Assembly (NCBI GenBank): GCA_007922195.1
Contig: ML681963.1
Coordinates: forward strand, 55,600,005-55,664,004
DNA: 64,000 bases
Direction of reading: 5' to 3'
From: Podocnemis expansa
Lineage: Eukaryota; Chordata; Testudines; Podocnemididae
Shown here: one piece after another, positions 9,133 to 22,360 of the stretch
Layout: every line of letters begins with the position of its first letter
How positions within the stretch are numbered: position 1 is the first letter of the stretch
Program-made: the position numbers and the translations under genes
The notes under the pieces: model-generated
Databases searched by the model: none
The model's input: only the letters and a program-made list of their open reading frames with translations
Told to the model about the DNA's origin: nothing

Positions 9133-12100
9133 TGGCAGTGATAAGTAAGTTGTGTAGTGTGCTTTGGAAGAATTAAGGCTTTTGTGTCTCCGGGCATCTG
9201 CTGTGCATGGGTGTAAAGGGAAAGTGAGTGCAGTGAGCATCCTAGGCTGGGGCCCACCTACTGTCCTATCTAAAGGAGGTAATAAATTGAGCTCTTACTT
9301 AGGCTTTTCACCCCCAAAGGCTCCACAGGATCCACAGCTCTGAGAGCTGGTGGCAGAAAGTGCTGAGCCCTTGCTCTGGGACAGCAGGAACCCTCACCAT
9401 TGTGAAGCCTGAGACTTGCAGCTCAGGTAGACAAAGGGGGTGCCCAGGGCCTTTTGCCTTTAGCCACTGATATGCATTTACTGCACTGTAATCAACCATG
9501 GGTGGCTGCGAGGTGACTGCTGGCTGTTCTCAGCCCTGTTCCTAGCCAGCAGTGGTCCATCTCACACAGCTACCATCCTCGCTGGCAGCCTGAGCAGAGA
9601 GGCTAAAGATCACATGGGAAACAGAGACCAAACTCTCCCCCTAGAAGTAGTGTTTCAGGCTTGGGCATAGGGAGCAGCATGGGGAAAACCTGCCTGTGCC
9701 TCATTGCTGGAATCACCATCATTGTCTAATCAGTTCTTAAACCCTCCAGACAGCTATGGGCAGCAGGCCAGGCCCTACCATGTCTCCCATCACCATAAGC
9801 CCCTTTAAGACCTTCATGCTTATAACCACCACCAGTAGACTTTGAATGCCTCTCCAGCACACCTCAGCATCTCTGCCACACTTTGACTCTGTCCCTCAAC
9901 TTTTCAGCTCCATTCTTCAAACAGGACAGGTTATGGTAAAGTGACTGTTTCCCTCCAGGCAGTGCTTCCTGTGCCCTTTTATACATCTTCCCTGTTAATG
10001 GGCTAATTGAGTCATTGACTCAGTAGCCCCAATCTGGCCTGGTAATCAGGTACACCACTGCCCAGTTAGATCTTCTCCAGGGGGAACCTAATTAATGTTC
10101 ACAGTAAACAGCACTGTCAAGTGCTAGCCCTCAGCACTCATACACAGACAGTCTGGAACAGATTTACTTGGTCCTGCCTCAGTGCCAGAGCTGCGCAAGA
10201 TGACTTCTCAGGGTACCTGCTAGCTCTACCTTTCTGAGACCATATGTTGTGTGAAGAGGCAGGTCCTCTCCATCTCCCAGGGCTGCCAGCCAAAACGTCC
10301 TACTGTCTCTGTCTTTAAACACAGGTCATGGAGAAAGCCTTCATCCTTGCCTCTCTGTGACTCCTCCTCATTAAATGAATGATCAAGGAAGGTTCATGCA
10401 GTCATCAACCCCACTCCAGCCTGGACAAGGAAAACCACTGCAGAGAACAGATGCTCTATGGAAGGAGTTATCCTGGCCCTTCTTCTGTTTTTGCTTGTGT
10501 GTATGCCAGCAGTCAGCACTAAGCAGAGAGGCCAGGGCCAGACTGTTCAGAAGTCACTAGAGCAGTAACACATTTTGCTGTAGATAATATGGGCCCCATC
10601 TTGAGTCCATCGTTGCCACTGAAGCAGCAAAGAGAAAGATCTATGAATGGTACTGTGTTGTGACTTGGTCATGGCTGATGTCATGATCATCCCTTTTTCC
10701 TTTGATGAGCCAAAAACCAGCCCTCACCAGCCTGAGCTCTCCCTCGTTATAAGCTTTGGAGAGTCAGGATTCCCAGCCCTGAAGCAGAAGGGAGTCTCTG
10801 CTGTCTTTCCACAGTTGTGTCCTCCGTCAGCTCCTTCTGCCTTTTGGTTGCTAATGATGTAACCGTAGCTGTGACCAGGGCCAACCACCAATTACACCCG
10901 CCATTCCAATGGGTTCTGTGTTACGTGGGGCTCTACTGGCCTCTCTGGAGCATCACAAAGTGGTGCCATCCTAGAGCAAATCTCTAACCATATGTCTTCT
11001 TCAGAGGACTCTTTCTTTCTACCAGGTCATTCAGAACCTGAGGCCAGATTTCACAATTGGTTGAACCAGCCCCTCCTGCACTTCCAGACAGGATACGCAA
11101 CTTGTGACCACCTCGGCACTGCAGAAACTGAGAAGCATGATAGCTGTCTTGTCAAGACTGGGCCAGGTCAGGTTGGCAGTAAGTGATTCTTGCCAGGGTC
11201 TAATGCCACAGGCCTCACCAGACCCTCTTCCATCTCCCTAGCCATTGAGGTGATCATACCTTCAAATACCATAGGAGAGAGAGAGATCCAAACATGGAAA
11301 GAACCCTACATTCCCTGGTCCTGTCAATCCCAGCATCCTATAAACACAGACCTACGTGCATCCCTTAGCATTTCCCCTTCCTTCCCAGGGTCCCAATACA
11401 GCAAAGCCTTTATGCACGTGCTTTAAATTCTGCACACAGTGCTGAAGCAGCTCCCATGTGACAATGTGAACAGGGATAGATTTAAATCTGTGCTTAAGTG
11501 CACTGCTGCAGCAGGGCTTTCTTGAGATGGCTGAAGAGTAGCAGCTCCCAACACCTGCACACACACAGGTCAAAGCTACTGTATGCAGGCTACACAGACA
11601 TGACCCAGCTGTAGAAGATCCATGGGATTAGGAGATGGGCACATCCTAGCTTTGATGTAAGAAGGCAGTGATTGCAGGTGCACTGAAGAGTCCTCAGTAA
11701 GCTGCAACCTCTCCATGTTTGCAGGAAGTCTGACAGATCTTTCTGCTAGGTTTCTTGCAATGGAAACCTAAATGAACATCTCTTTTCTAGAGGTTTCTTG
11801 TGTTTCACTAGCTGTAAACAGACCCACAACCACCCACGCATACAGCACTTAGGGAGGTGGAGAACCACCAGATCCTCATACTATTTCACTGACACCTGGC
11901 ACTGGTAGAATATGAGAAGTGTGGTCCAAAGATATATGTAACCTCCAGGAAATATGATGTGTTGTCTTTAATCAAGACTAACTTTATTGTAATTATGATA
12001 GCTTTCCAGAGGCTCAGTTTGGCTGACCATGAGCCAGAAAGAATAAAATATACATTGCACATGACATAATTCACCAAGCAGACTTTTTCTGATTCTTTTT

Positions 12101-12312
12101 CCAGCTCTGGGACTTGTATTTGATCTTAAGCTCAGATAGATGGCTTTCTAGACCAAGCTCTGGTTTCCACAGTTTGCAGCAACATATCACATCTGTCATT
12201 TCTAAAAAGACAATGTCTAATTAGGGAAAGAGAATGCTCCTCCATTCCACATTACTGCTTAGTGAGTGGGAAAAGGAGGAATTGCCAGTCTGGAAACTGG
12301 AAGATGCTATGG
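9133..12312. other. No gene recognised
   Basis: About 3.2 kb with only short, isolated frames and no splice-bounded coding blocks. No RNA gene or named repeat could be supported. Confidence 0.4.
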
Positions 12313-12412
12313 TCTTGATCCAGAAAAGCGCTTAAGCACCCACTCATCTTAATCTGCCTGTGTAGTCCCATGGAAAGATCAGGCCACTTGAACAAGCAAA
12401 GTGCTTGGGTTG
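12313..12412. repeat. Old palindromic dispersed repeat
   Basis: 'cttgatccagaaaagcgctt' is followed by 'agtcccatggaaagatcag' and then 'caaagtgcttggg'. This is the inverted layout of the same old repeat seen broken at 5592-6545. Diverged. Confidence 0.4.
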
Positions 12413-15114
12413 GGGGGGCGGGTGAGTGTTCAGATCTCCTTGCAGTTACCTTTGAGCATCATGCCCCAATGGGCAGGAGGGATAAGAACCCAAACCTAGT
12501 GTGCCAGTCCTAAGGTTAGCTCCAGCTCCTCATGGGCACATAGAGAATAATGCATCCAGAGCATGTGCAGGGCAGCAGAGCCAGTGCAAGCAGGATGGAC
12601 TATCTAGGTAGGCTGCTGTCCTGCCCACCATACCAGATCCCCACAATTCAACCTGGATAAATAGCCATGTCCAGGGACCTGCTGGTCCAGTATGGGCAGT
12701 AGAACTAGAACACCCCCATTCCAGTTGCCCAGCCACAGGCTCTGTTATGTTTAATGAGCAGTAATCCAGCTGTTGGAGAATGGGTCTCCACAGGAAAAAA
12801 AGAACAAAACTGATCTGCCCTTCCTCATTTATCAAACCCCTGCCCTCCCCCCTCCGCACTCCATTGCCTAGCCCAGCACTCGGGCCCTGTCAGAAACTAA
12901 CAAACCTCATTTCACTGCTTTAAACCCCTGCACTGGTGGCTCTTCCCTTGTTTTGCAGAGGCTGTGGGTGCTATTATCCAGCTGTGGGCTTTGGCATGGG
13001 ACTGAAGGAATGGTATTGGTGTACAAGCAATTTACCTTGGTGGCTTTTCATGGTTGCTTTCCAGCAAGGGGTGGCTAGTTCTAATGGTAGGGGCCAGCAA
13101 GGGGCTTGGCCTTCGACTCTGTCAGAGCATGAAGCATGCATCTGCCTCTCTGAATGTGACATCTTGACTCACAGCATTTCAGAAAGCAGCAGGAGATGCT
13201 GACAAATGGTTTGGGCTCCTCAGAAAGGTGTGAGTGTGGGTGGGAAAGAGCCTTTTTGTCAGATTCTTCTGTCTTACCTACTGCATCCAAACAGATGAGG
13301 AGCAGGGGCCTCAAGGTGGTTCTGAAAACCATGGTGTAGTCTACGTCACAGATGGACTAAGGCTCATGCTTGCAATGCAGTAATGTTTTAGGACAGAACT
13401 GCTGTGCTGGCTCAGTCTCAGCAAGAGGAAATCTCCAACCCACAAGGGGTTGGCTGCAAGGGAGCAGGACCTAACAGCAGTTTGAAGCAAGCTATTGACA
13501 AGTATCAGCAGAGGGCAGGGGATTGCTGAGTGCATTTGCCAGTCCAGGAACTCTTAGGACATACTGGGAGACTTCAGATGCTGGTATGCTGTGCACTTTC
13601 AAAAAAAGGCACCAGCAACAGATGTCCCCATTTCAGTATGCAGGGAGCTGTTGCAGCTGCCAGACGCAGCCTTTGCACATGCACCAAGAACAACTGCATG
13701 TATACAGGGTGTTCATGTGTGCAATCACCAATGCTGTGTATACACACTGCCCCTGTGGGCCTAGGAACAGCAGGTGCTCTCATCTCATTCGGGCTGTCAC
13801 ACGAGGTGACATGGAAATGGTGACACAGAAGAGACCCACTGAGCTGAGCATCCTGTGTGCTGGAAACATTCTGGTACCCTAGGTTCTGTGGCAGTGAACT
13901 GATGCTAGACACTCAGCTCAGAATTACCGCTGTGGGTGTTTGGAGTATGTCATTAGTGAGTTTGTCCAAACTCTTTCTGAGTGTGGAGCCATGCAGATGA
14001 AACACAGACAGAACAGAGGCTGCCCTGCTCCCTGGTTTTGATCCTTTGAAAGCAGATGGCTTTGAAGGCCTGTCTGCTCAAGTGTGGTCATGAACATGTG
14101 TTTGTGCAGAGCTCTCATGCGGAGCCTGGGGGCTGTAACTCAGCTGTATTCATTCAAGGTCTACAAGCAAGCTACCTCCCAGCGAGATCCTGAGGCCTCC
14201 AGATGATTAAGTCTTGGAAAGCTCAGTGAGGTGTCCAGGCAAACCCCCCCAGCACAGAGCAATCAGTGGGCCTGTCCATTACATGCTAAATGCTGGCTTC
14301 CCACAGACACAGGTGGTGTTGATTGGAGTTACCCATACCCTGCAGCAGGACAATAGCTCTCTGGCCTGTAAACATCTATTCTTGGCTTAGAGATGTACGT
14401 TGATCTGAAGGCCTCCAGGCCTAGGAAAGTTCTGATCCATGACAGCTCGCCCCTGTCTCTAGGATCAGCCAGGCGCTCCTGGCAGGCTCATGCCCCAGTA
14501 AAATGCTGCAGCTCGCGCTGGGCTCCCACTTGGCTATTTATGATTGCCTGTGGGCCTCTGCCAGCTGGGAAGGTTTGGATGCAGCACCGCTTAGGTGGGC
14601 TTTTGCGCCTGTGTCTCTGTTTTGACTTGGAAGTAGAGAGAGAGTTATTGATTTCTTGTCTGCTTGGGTGAACAAAACCTGAGCCTTTAGGGGCTGGAGG
14701 GATTGAGCCCTCCAGGCTAGCAGCTGTTCTGGCCTTATTCTTTGGAAACCACCCATTGTTTCTCTAAACACCATTGATGCAGCGCCAGGCATTGCAGCTA
14801 TGTTTCTGTCCTCATCACCAAAGCAACACCTTGAGGCAACAAAAGCCTTATGTGCTTCATCTGGAAAAACCCACACAGCTTGGAGATGGGAGGGATTCTC
14901 ATTTGCAAGCAATAATCTCAGCAGCTTGTTTCTCCCCTTGCAAGCTTGGGAGTGGGAGGCAAGCCTGGCAACACCCATACTAGAGGGGGTTGCTTGTGCA
15001 TGGGGAAGAGGCAGTGGGGGCTGTGTGTCCGAGTGGAGTGGGAGAACTAGAGTGAGTGTGCGGCAAGAGCCTGCTGCGTAATGTGTTTGACATGGGGTGG
15101 GAGTGCTGTTCACC
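12413..15114. other. No gene recognised
   Basis: Several open frames of 100-209 residues occur on both strands, for example minus 14538-15167. They lack any recognisable domain, overlap one another antisense, and are not flanked by coding exons. I treat them as chance frames. Confidence 0.4.
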
Positions 15115-15215
15115 CATCTTCGAAGCATCTGAGGAAGTGGGATCTTCTCCCACGAAAGCTCATGCAAAAAATAAATCTGCTAGTCTTAAAGTGCCACACA
15201 ACTGCTTGTTGTGTT
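15115..15215 (+). repeat. SINE 3' arm (5'-truncated copy)
   Basis: It contains AGGAAGTGGGATCTTCTCCC, then GAAAGCTCATGC, then the AGTCTTAAAGTGCCACAC tail. It matches the second arm of the full SINE at 56812-57028. It also shares the leader CACCCATCTTCGAAGCATC with the copy at 16556, so the two form a subfamily. Confidence 0.7.
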
Positions 15216-16142
15216 TTTACTGTGTACACAAGCAGCTTGTGTGCAGAGAGGGTTACACTGTGTGTGTGAGGGGTGTGTGAGACACATTTACTCACAAGTG
15301 CATTCCCCAGTTTGCCTCTGGCTATCTCCCCCTCACTCCCTTTTCATGCTGACTCTAGGCTTTGGAGCATGATTCAGTCTTTGCGTTCTCTTGGTCTTGC
15401 TCATCAGTAACTGGGAAGCTGCAGAAATCACCCCCCAGCTGGGAAGATACACGTTCTATTTGTGCAGTGAGACCCCGGAAAGAGCAGTACTGTTGGCGCT
15501 GGGAAGCGCTGAGCAGGGTCTGTTGGCTGATGACTCCTCTTTGCACATGGTTGGTGGTTTGTATTGGCTCAAGGCTAGTGTGTTTGACATGTTTAGGTCA
15601 TTCATTGTTTGCTCACTGTCTGGCTGGCTGGGGCCAGTCTGCGCAGCCTGCAGGGAGGAAGCACCACAAATAGGGAGCTGGTCAGGAGAAAGTGCTGCAG
15701 TTGTGAAGCTGGAGGGACAAAAGTTCTGTGAACAAATGAATGAGTGAATTTCCAGGTGTCCTATTCATACCGCATGTGTCACGATCATGTTGTGGAACAG
15801 ACTGAGGCATAGGCAGCTGGGCCCAGTGGTCAGAGGCCAGGAACAGTGTCAAGGCTCCAAGCCACAGCTGGCAACCAGGAGTCAGAGGCAAGGGTCAGAG
15901 CAGGAGTTGAACAAGGCTGGGGCAGAAGTGAGCATGAACATTGAGCAGCTGCTGGCCTGGTGCTGCTGTGGATGCCACTGAACTCATCAGGGGCTAGTCA
16001 ATCAGGGTGTTCTGTTATACATCTGCTAGTGGGTCATAGCCTGAGCTGCTGGCCTTGACACTTGGAGTGCAGGAGTGCCTAGCAACTCAAACTAGTATCC
16101 TCCAGAACCACCATGGACCCAGAGTAGGCCCATCTCAAGTGG
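15216..16142. other. No gene recognised; possible LTR-type repeat debris
   Basis: At about 15790-15990 there is a G-rich run of 'ggtcagaggc', 'gtcagaggcaagggtcagag' style repeats, resembling the repetitive leader found beside Gypsy-type LTRs in reptile genomes. This is a resemblance only. Confidence 0.3.
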
Positions 16143-16146
16143 GTAG

Positions 16147-17044
16147 TGTAAAGGAAATTGCAAGATGGAGTAAGTTTGGTTTGGAAGTTCTGTGTGAGAG
16201 GCTCTGTGTTTGCTAAGACAACATTAATTACAGAATGTATATCAAGTCATAGATAGTCAGAGAAGCTAGTGGCTTAGATCGATAAGGTGGTGGACTATTT
16301 CTATAGATAATAAGGGTGATCCACAAATTTAGATTATAAGACAATCCCTCCTGTCTGGACCCTGCTGGGAAGCTATCAACCTAGTCTGGTAAACAGGTTG
16401 ACAGGGGCCAGGTAGCTGAGGAGTCACAGGAGTCTGCCACTCTCATTGGTCAAGGACAGTAACTGTTACCCAAATAAGCTGTAAACAACAACAGAGACGG
16501 GCTAATTGATCCTATGTTTTACACCCCCTTGCATTTAGTTTCATTCCTTTCTGTAAGTTCACCCATCTTCGAAGCATCTGAGGAAGTGGGATCTTCTCCC
16601 ATGAAAGCTCATGCAAAAAATAAATCTGTTAGTCTTCAAGTGCCACACAACTCCTTGTTTTTTAACTACATGCTGCCTATTAAGTATAATCTAATTGTGT
16701 AACCTGCATATTAAGAGTCGTAACACCATGTAGGGATTTTAGGCATGATGTAACTTGTTATATTATGCATGAGCTTGTTGCATTATGTATATTGTATTTT
16801 GCATGTTAGAAAGTATGTATGACCTGTAACCCCTATACTGGGGGTTCTTGCTCAGAGAGGCTAGCTTCTCTTTGCTTCCCTCTGATGCAGTTCCTTTTAT
16901 TATTCAGCTGAATAATAAACTTTGGGAACCACACCTCGTTCTCTGCTCATTGGAGTCTCGGCTGGGAACGGGTCTGCTTCATTGGGAAGGCTCTGGTGTG
17001 CCTCTTTCTGAAGTTGAGGGCCAGAGTTAGATTCTTCCCCCACA
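16147..17044 (+). mobile_element. Solo retroviral-type LTR (898 bp) with an inserted SINE
   Basis: It begins TGTAAAGGAAATTG and ends CCCCCACA, the TG...CA ends expected of an LTR. It is flanked by a 4-bp TSD, GTAG, at 16143-16146 and 17045-17048. AATAAA at 16914-16919 sits where the R region should be, followed by a U5-like segment of about 125 bp. A SINE arm at 16556-16665 has inserted into it. No internal viral genes flank it, so it is the product of LTR-LTR recombination. The family is not determined. Confidence 0.75.
16556..16665 (+). repeat. SINE 3' arm nested in the solo LTR
   Basis: It belongs to the same subfamily as 15115-15215, with the shared leader CACCCATCTTCGAAGCATC and the AAGTGCCACACAACTCC tail. 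It lies inside the LTR at 16147-17044, so it is younger than that LTR. Confidence 0.7.
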
Positions 17045-17048
17045 GTAG

Positions 17049-17705
17049 ACTCTGAGTCATTACCAGCTGGCAGCTGTCTCCTGACCCCAATGTGAAATGA
17101 GCTTGAGAACTCAGTGTTGGTGTCCATATCCCAAAACCAGAGACTCTGCAAAGGCCTAGTGTGGGATCAGGGTGAAGTGTCTGTTCGCTTGTCTCCCCAG
17201 CTCAAACTGCTCGCTGGGCCCCAGCATCAAGAACCCCTCTGTGCAGGGACTCAAACAGGGAATGCTGAGCCGTGCTGCCATCCCAGCAGCTCTGCCTTGG
17301 GAACACAGAGCCCCTCGCTGTGGTGGGACCCACCAGCCCTGGAAGTCTGCTGCTCTTGGGGCTTTGCAATCAACAGGCATCCCCTGGCATGGGCGCAGAA
17401 CAAGCATCAGATTCCAAATGTATTGGTTAGCTCCCCAATGGGCATTTCCAGCCTTGGCTCACTTGGTGCAGGGACGTGCGGACTGCCATCAATCTCTGGG
17501 GTTAGATGCACCAAAGGTGGGGGTGGGAATTCCCTAAAATCTGAACCAGGCTGCAGAGCCAGGGGATTTGTTCTGACTCAGTTTCCTCCTGAGAGCTTGT
17601 CTAAGCAGGTTCCTCAGCCCCAGGCTGGGTGCTCTGCTCTGCAAACAGGACATACACATACACCTCTGAATGGCAATTTGGATGCTGCCTTCCACACCAG
17701 AAATG
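17049..17705. other. No gene recognised
   Basis: A 217-residue frame spans this stretch on the + strand, but it has no recognisable domain and runs on into the DIRS terminal module. I do not accept it as a gene. Confidence 0.4.
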
Positions 17706-18002
17706 GTGGGTTACCTACAGTAACTGTCCTTCTTCGAGATGGGCTGCTCGGATCCATTCAGTATTAGGTGTCTCCATGCCGGAGCACTGGATTGGTCGGA
17801 AAAACTTTGTCCTAGCCTGTCAGAAGAGGGGAGGCAGCCACCACCCCTCGCACCACCCGCGGCTATATATATGGCCGCCTCCCCGCCCCCTCCTCAGCTC
17901 CTCAGAGTCACCAACTCCAGAAGTGGGAATGGAGGGGAGGGACCTGAACGGATCTGAGCAGCCCATCTCAAAGAAGGATGGTTACTGTAGGTAACCCACC
18001 AT
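17706..18002. repeat. Left terminal module of DIRS-B with internal complementary region
   Basis: Positions 17706-17749 recur inverted at 17955-18002 almost without change (core CAGTAACTGTCCTTCTT). The outer copy is the terminus. The inner copy behaves like the internal complementary region that DIRS elements use during circular cDNA formation. The same module is found at 186-483. Confidence 0.65.
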
Positions 18003-20430
18003 TCTTCTTCAAGCACTGCTCAGATGTATTCAGTATTAGGTGACTACTAGCCATGCTGATGGATGGTGGGTGGAGTTGGTACTTCCGCCTTCAGCACAGC
18101 AACAAGCCCAGTGAGGCAGATACCCTCCAGCAAGGCACTCGCTGAAGAAACGGTGAACAGGCCTAAACGAGCCCGGAAAAGCAAGAACGGAGGGTCTGCC
18201 AGGATGGGCAGGCCTGAACCCACCAAGGCAGAAGTATATATATATTGGGCAGGCCAGGTCACCTGGATTGGAGAAGAGGTGCAATCTGAGAATGGATTGC
18301 ACGGGTGCCCTTCCCGGGAGGTAAAATTGAAATGTATCTGGCCGACCAAGCCTGGCCTAGGTCGTGCCACATGGACGCGTAAGAAAACGTTAAATGCTAG
18401 CAAATGGGACTAGCCGAAGGGGTGCATCTTGGACGAGAACAAGAAGGGAAAGGCATAGGGCACCGAAGGCCTCCAGGAGCCATGTAGTCATGGACTGGTT
18501 TGGCAGCTACTAAGTGCACATGAGGAAAGAAAAAGAGGGAGTGGGCAATGCCCCCTAAGAGGATGTGGCCATGCCAGTCATCTGGATAAAAGAGAGGAAT
18601 AAGGGGACAAGCCTGCAAGATGGCTCGAGAGCGACTGAGAAGACCACGGGACATGGGCCACGGCCTATGGAATCGTGCCAAGCAGGCCCGGGCCTGCAGC
18701 ATGTGAATTAATGACCTAGCAGCACAGAGGCACATGATTTTAGCCGGGTTGGCCCTAAGACCAGTCTCTCGCAGGAGAGAGGACCCGGAAGGGTACTGAC
18801 CGCAATGTGACCTGAGGCAATTCTGACAGGTTAGCCCACTAGGGCCTGCAGGATGCTAGAATGTAGGGAAGGTCCCCTCTAGTCTAGACTTGCAAGGTTT
18901 ACCTCCCGAAGCTCTCACTAGAGCGTGAAAGGAAGGAAAGGAACGGAAGAGAGCTCTCACTGCCATTCAGTCAGCCCCTAGCTGACCGAAGGAATTGGAG
19001 GAGAGCTGGAAAACTGCGGACTTGGTACCTATGGTTTGCCAGCCAGGGCTGCCAGGTAGGACATTCTTCAATGCATAGAAATTGAAGAACTTTACTGTCA
19101 AGGAAGGTCCTTTCTAAGCTCAAGAATGGAACCTTAACAGAGTGGTCGCTGCCACCTCTGAAGGACACCTTGGTATCAGAGAACCAACAAAGTCCCCTCC
19201 CTGAGGGGACCTAGAGGTGAGTGAAGGAGGGGGAAAGTACCATGGCAAACCTCCATGTATTGTATAGCAATGGTTCTCTGCATATCACGCCATGGGAACG
19301 GTGGTGGTGTCAGCGGGGTCCTTGAAAGGCAAGAGAGGACCGCAAATCTGTTAGGCGCCCCCAACACGCATGGGGAAAAACACGGTAGCCCTCAGGGGCT
19401 ACGTGTGGCATGGTGGGACGGTCCCGCAGGCAGGTAGGCCGAATCGGGGGGGGGGGAGTGTCATATCCTGCCAGAGGACAAGGTTGTAGGGCAAGGGTTA
19501 CGCAGGTGCCCTGGAAATAAGGGACCTTCTGTCCGACATAGACAGCCGTCCTGAAGGTAGAGGATGCTGAGGCGGGTACTATATTTGTGATGGCACTCAA
19601 GAGGGTAGGCCCTCCGCAGTTTCCCAACACGTGGAACACTACAAGGTGTTCCCCCTCTGGGATTTTTGGTGTCCCTGGCCATGCTTTGATGAGGGAAATC
19701 GTGGGCGACTTCGAAGGTGGTAGACCAAGATGAAGGTTCCTGAGGTGGACCCTTGGTTCCTACTAGATTGCCAGGGGTAGAGACAAGGAACCATGCGAGG
19801 GTGGGGAAAAGGAGGAATGGGCTGTAGCCAGGGCCCATGCCAAGGTAAAACCCGCTCTATATGCCCCTTCCCAATGAATGGCTTCCCAGCAGCTGGATTC
19901 CATACAGATGTGTCCCTTTCATTGCAGAGAATTCCTGTCAAAAGGGGTTTGGGTCACAGCACAGAAGATGGCGATGCGACCAGGAGTGTCCCCCTCCTTT
20001 CCCTTGACCTGGATACTCGGAGCCCTACCTGGGACACACGTCATGCCACAGGGACGGTTCTGTTATCGGGAGTCTTCGGATGTGCGCGTCTTGGAGCCCT
20101 GCCACAGCTAGGCTACGACAAGACATGTCTCCATCCCTTGATGGGAGGTTAGGGTGGGGAACGCGATGGGAAGTATTTGGGAAGGGGGTCTGTTGCAATG
20201 GGAGAGAGGCGGCTTCCGTCCTCAGGGAGGTTGTTGCATATGGGGTGAGGGTGGTGGATATGGTGTTGGGTACATGCACCATAGACGGGTGCCTGTACTG
20301 TCAACCCCCAGTGTTGCAGGGACCAGGTCAGAGGGTGAGAAAAGGCTGCTGGGCTCTGGGGTAGCTGGGCCATTGCCCTCGACCCCACCACCCAGCACCT
20401 CCGGTGGGAGAAGGAGATCCCCAATCCCCA
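18003..20430 (-). pseudogene. Unresolved 3' half of DIRS-B
   Basis: By position this should hold reverse transcriptase, RNase H and tyrosine recombinase. No intact motif was found. One weak possibility is GLQDAHI on the minus strand near 20070-20110, which could be a ruined form of the DLKDAYF block. The composition is unusual for the window, with many CpG-containing words. It may be heavily decayed or replaced by another insertion. Confidence 0.35.
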
Positions 20431-20725
20431 ACTCCTTACTCCTGATCTGTTTCCCCTACTGGGGGGAGGGAAGACAAGGCAGGGGCCTGGAAGGTTCTCC
20501 ACAGACCTGTCTGCCTTATGTGGGGAGGGGGGTAGTTATGCCCTAAGACCCCTGCACCCACTTTGGGACGGGTGAGTGAAAAAAACCCCTTCTCGCTGCA
20601 AGTGCGGCGGGAAGAAGGGCTGTCGCACCCGGTAAGTTGGGAGTTAAGTCGGTGGGGTGGGCCCGGGGGGAGATGTCCGAAATATTTTGCCTCTCCCTGA
20701 GGGTCCTGGGCTGTGCCTACCACTG

Positions 20726-22360
20726 AAAGTGTTTCAGAAGGAAACAGGGCATTTTCTTCGAAGAGCAGGTCCAAGACCGCCTGCTGTGTGTTAGGGGGCA
20801 CTCTAGCCTCCCTAAGCCAAGCTACCCTGTGGAGAGTAACCACTGAGGCCATGATGCGGGCGGCAGTGTCCACCGCATCGTGGGCTGAGAGGAGGAGGTC
20901 CTGTGAGACTGTGCTACCTTCCTCTAGGAAGGCATCATAGTCTGGCCTCAGGCAGGAGTATGTCCCTAAACCTCCCGAGTGACTCTCAGACATCCAGCAG
21001 GTACCTGCTGGTTATGGCCTGGTTGTTTGCCACTCACAAATGAAAGGCCGAGGAAGAATACACCTTGCGGCCTAACAAGTCCAGTTCTCTGGTCTCCCTA
21101 GAGGAGGGAGAGGGGTCCCTAGGGGGATCTCTGGCCCCCGTTGCCATCTGGACCACATCCCGAGGGGGGACTGGGTGGCCAGCGAGAGAGGGGTAGTCTG
21201 ATTCTGGTACCTGATACTTCATGCTTGCCATATCCGAAACTGGAAGGACAGAGCATGGGCTTTGCCACTGGGAGCGTGCAAGGTCCCATACACTCTGGTG
21301 GGGTGGGATTGCTAAGGGCGCCATGGAGGTGACCATTCTTGTGCCTGGAAATGAAAGGGGGACGATGTTCAGCGCCGGGGCCATTTAGAGCCCCTGGAAG
21401 TTCCCTCTTCCAGGCTGGAGCTGGAGGAAGGGGATCGGGTTTCCCAGCTCTGTGCTTGCAGTGGAGTGGTGCCGGCCTACATTGTGGGGGGAGAAGGGGA
21501 GCCCCCCTTTTCAACCCAGGCCTTTGATGAGAAGGCCGGTTTGTCCCTCCTGATTAGAGGTGGGGGGGGGAGTTGGGAGGAGCAGCAGGGCTCTTGCTGC
21601 CTCCACCGCCTCCGGTGTGGTAGGGATGAGGCTCGCCCCCGTCTGGATTGCAGGCAAGTCCTCGCTAGGGAACGGAGGACTGCTCGGGCGGGAAGGCTCC
21701 CATTCCTTCGGCACCGGGCTCTGCGGTGCCGAAGGTGGGGTCAACCGGTGCTGAGGCGAGGTCGGCACCAGTGAGGCCGGACTGTACCGGCAGTGATATG
21801 GCGCGGTGCTGGGCTAGCTGAGGGCAACCTTGATCGGTGCCAAGAAGGGCCCAGTGCCGATGGTGATAGGCTGACTGAGGGTGACCTCAGTCGGTGCCGT
21901 GGCGAGCATGGTGCCGAAGGTGCTGGGCTGGATGAGGGCGACCTCCATTGGTGTCAAGGTGCTGAGGCGCCAGGTCAGTGGTGCGGTGCCAGAGTCGGCA
22001 CTGAGATGGTGCGGCGGCGGCAGCGGTCACTGGTGACACGGTGCCGTGACGGCAACGGTGCTGAGCTGGGTCTTGGTGCCTGGCTCAAACCTGAAGCCTC
22101 GGGTGAAAGGTGCTGAGCCCCCCTCTGAGACTAGGGTGCGGCATTGCTGTTCCCTCTCCTTGATGGTTTGGGGTTTAAAGGAGAGACAAATGGAACACGC
22201 CAAGACCATGTGGTCTCTGCCCAGGCACCTGAGGCACTTCCTGCAGGGATCATCCCTGGGGAAGGCCTTGGCGCATTCGGCACAGGGTTTGAACCCTGGC
22301 ATGATTGTAGGCTGTTTCGGTCCAATGGCAGAAGGCTCTTGTAGTGGAAATAAATCCACA
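20726..22360 (-). pseudogene. DIRS-B gag-like gene, broken
   Basis: On the minus strand there are three gag-type blocks in the correct order. A cysteine-rich segment at about 22140-22330 contains RKCLRCLGRDHMVLAC. LDLLGRKVYSSS lies near 21040-21090. A helical segment at about 20726-20942 contains DAVDTAARIMAS. The equivalent parts occur in DIRS-A (27280-27990). Stops and frame changes separate the blocks, so no full protein is possible. Gag would package element RNA. Confidence 0.6.

Noticed and set aside
14538..15167. A 209-residue minus-strand frame
   Set aside because: It has no domain, overlaps a SINE arm at its upstream end, and has no exon-like neighbours. Kept as chance.
18727..18790. 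Minus-strand words 'LRETGLRANPAK' considered as a Gypsy reverse transcriptase block
   Set aside because: The wording resembles a known block, but nothing before or after it fits, so the match is too short to support.
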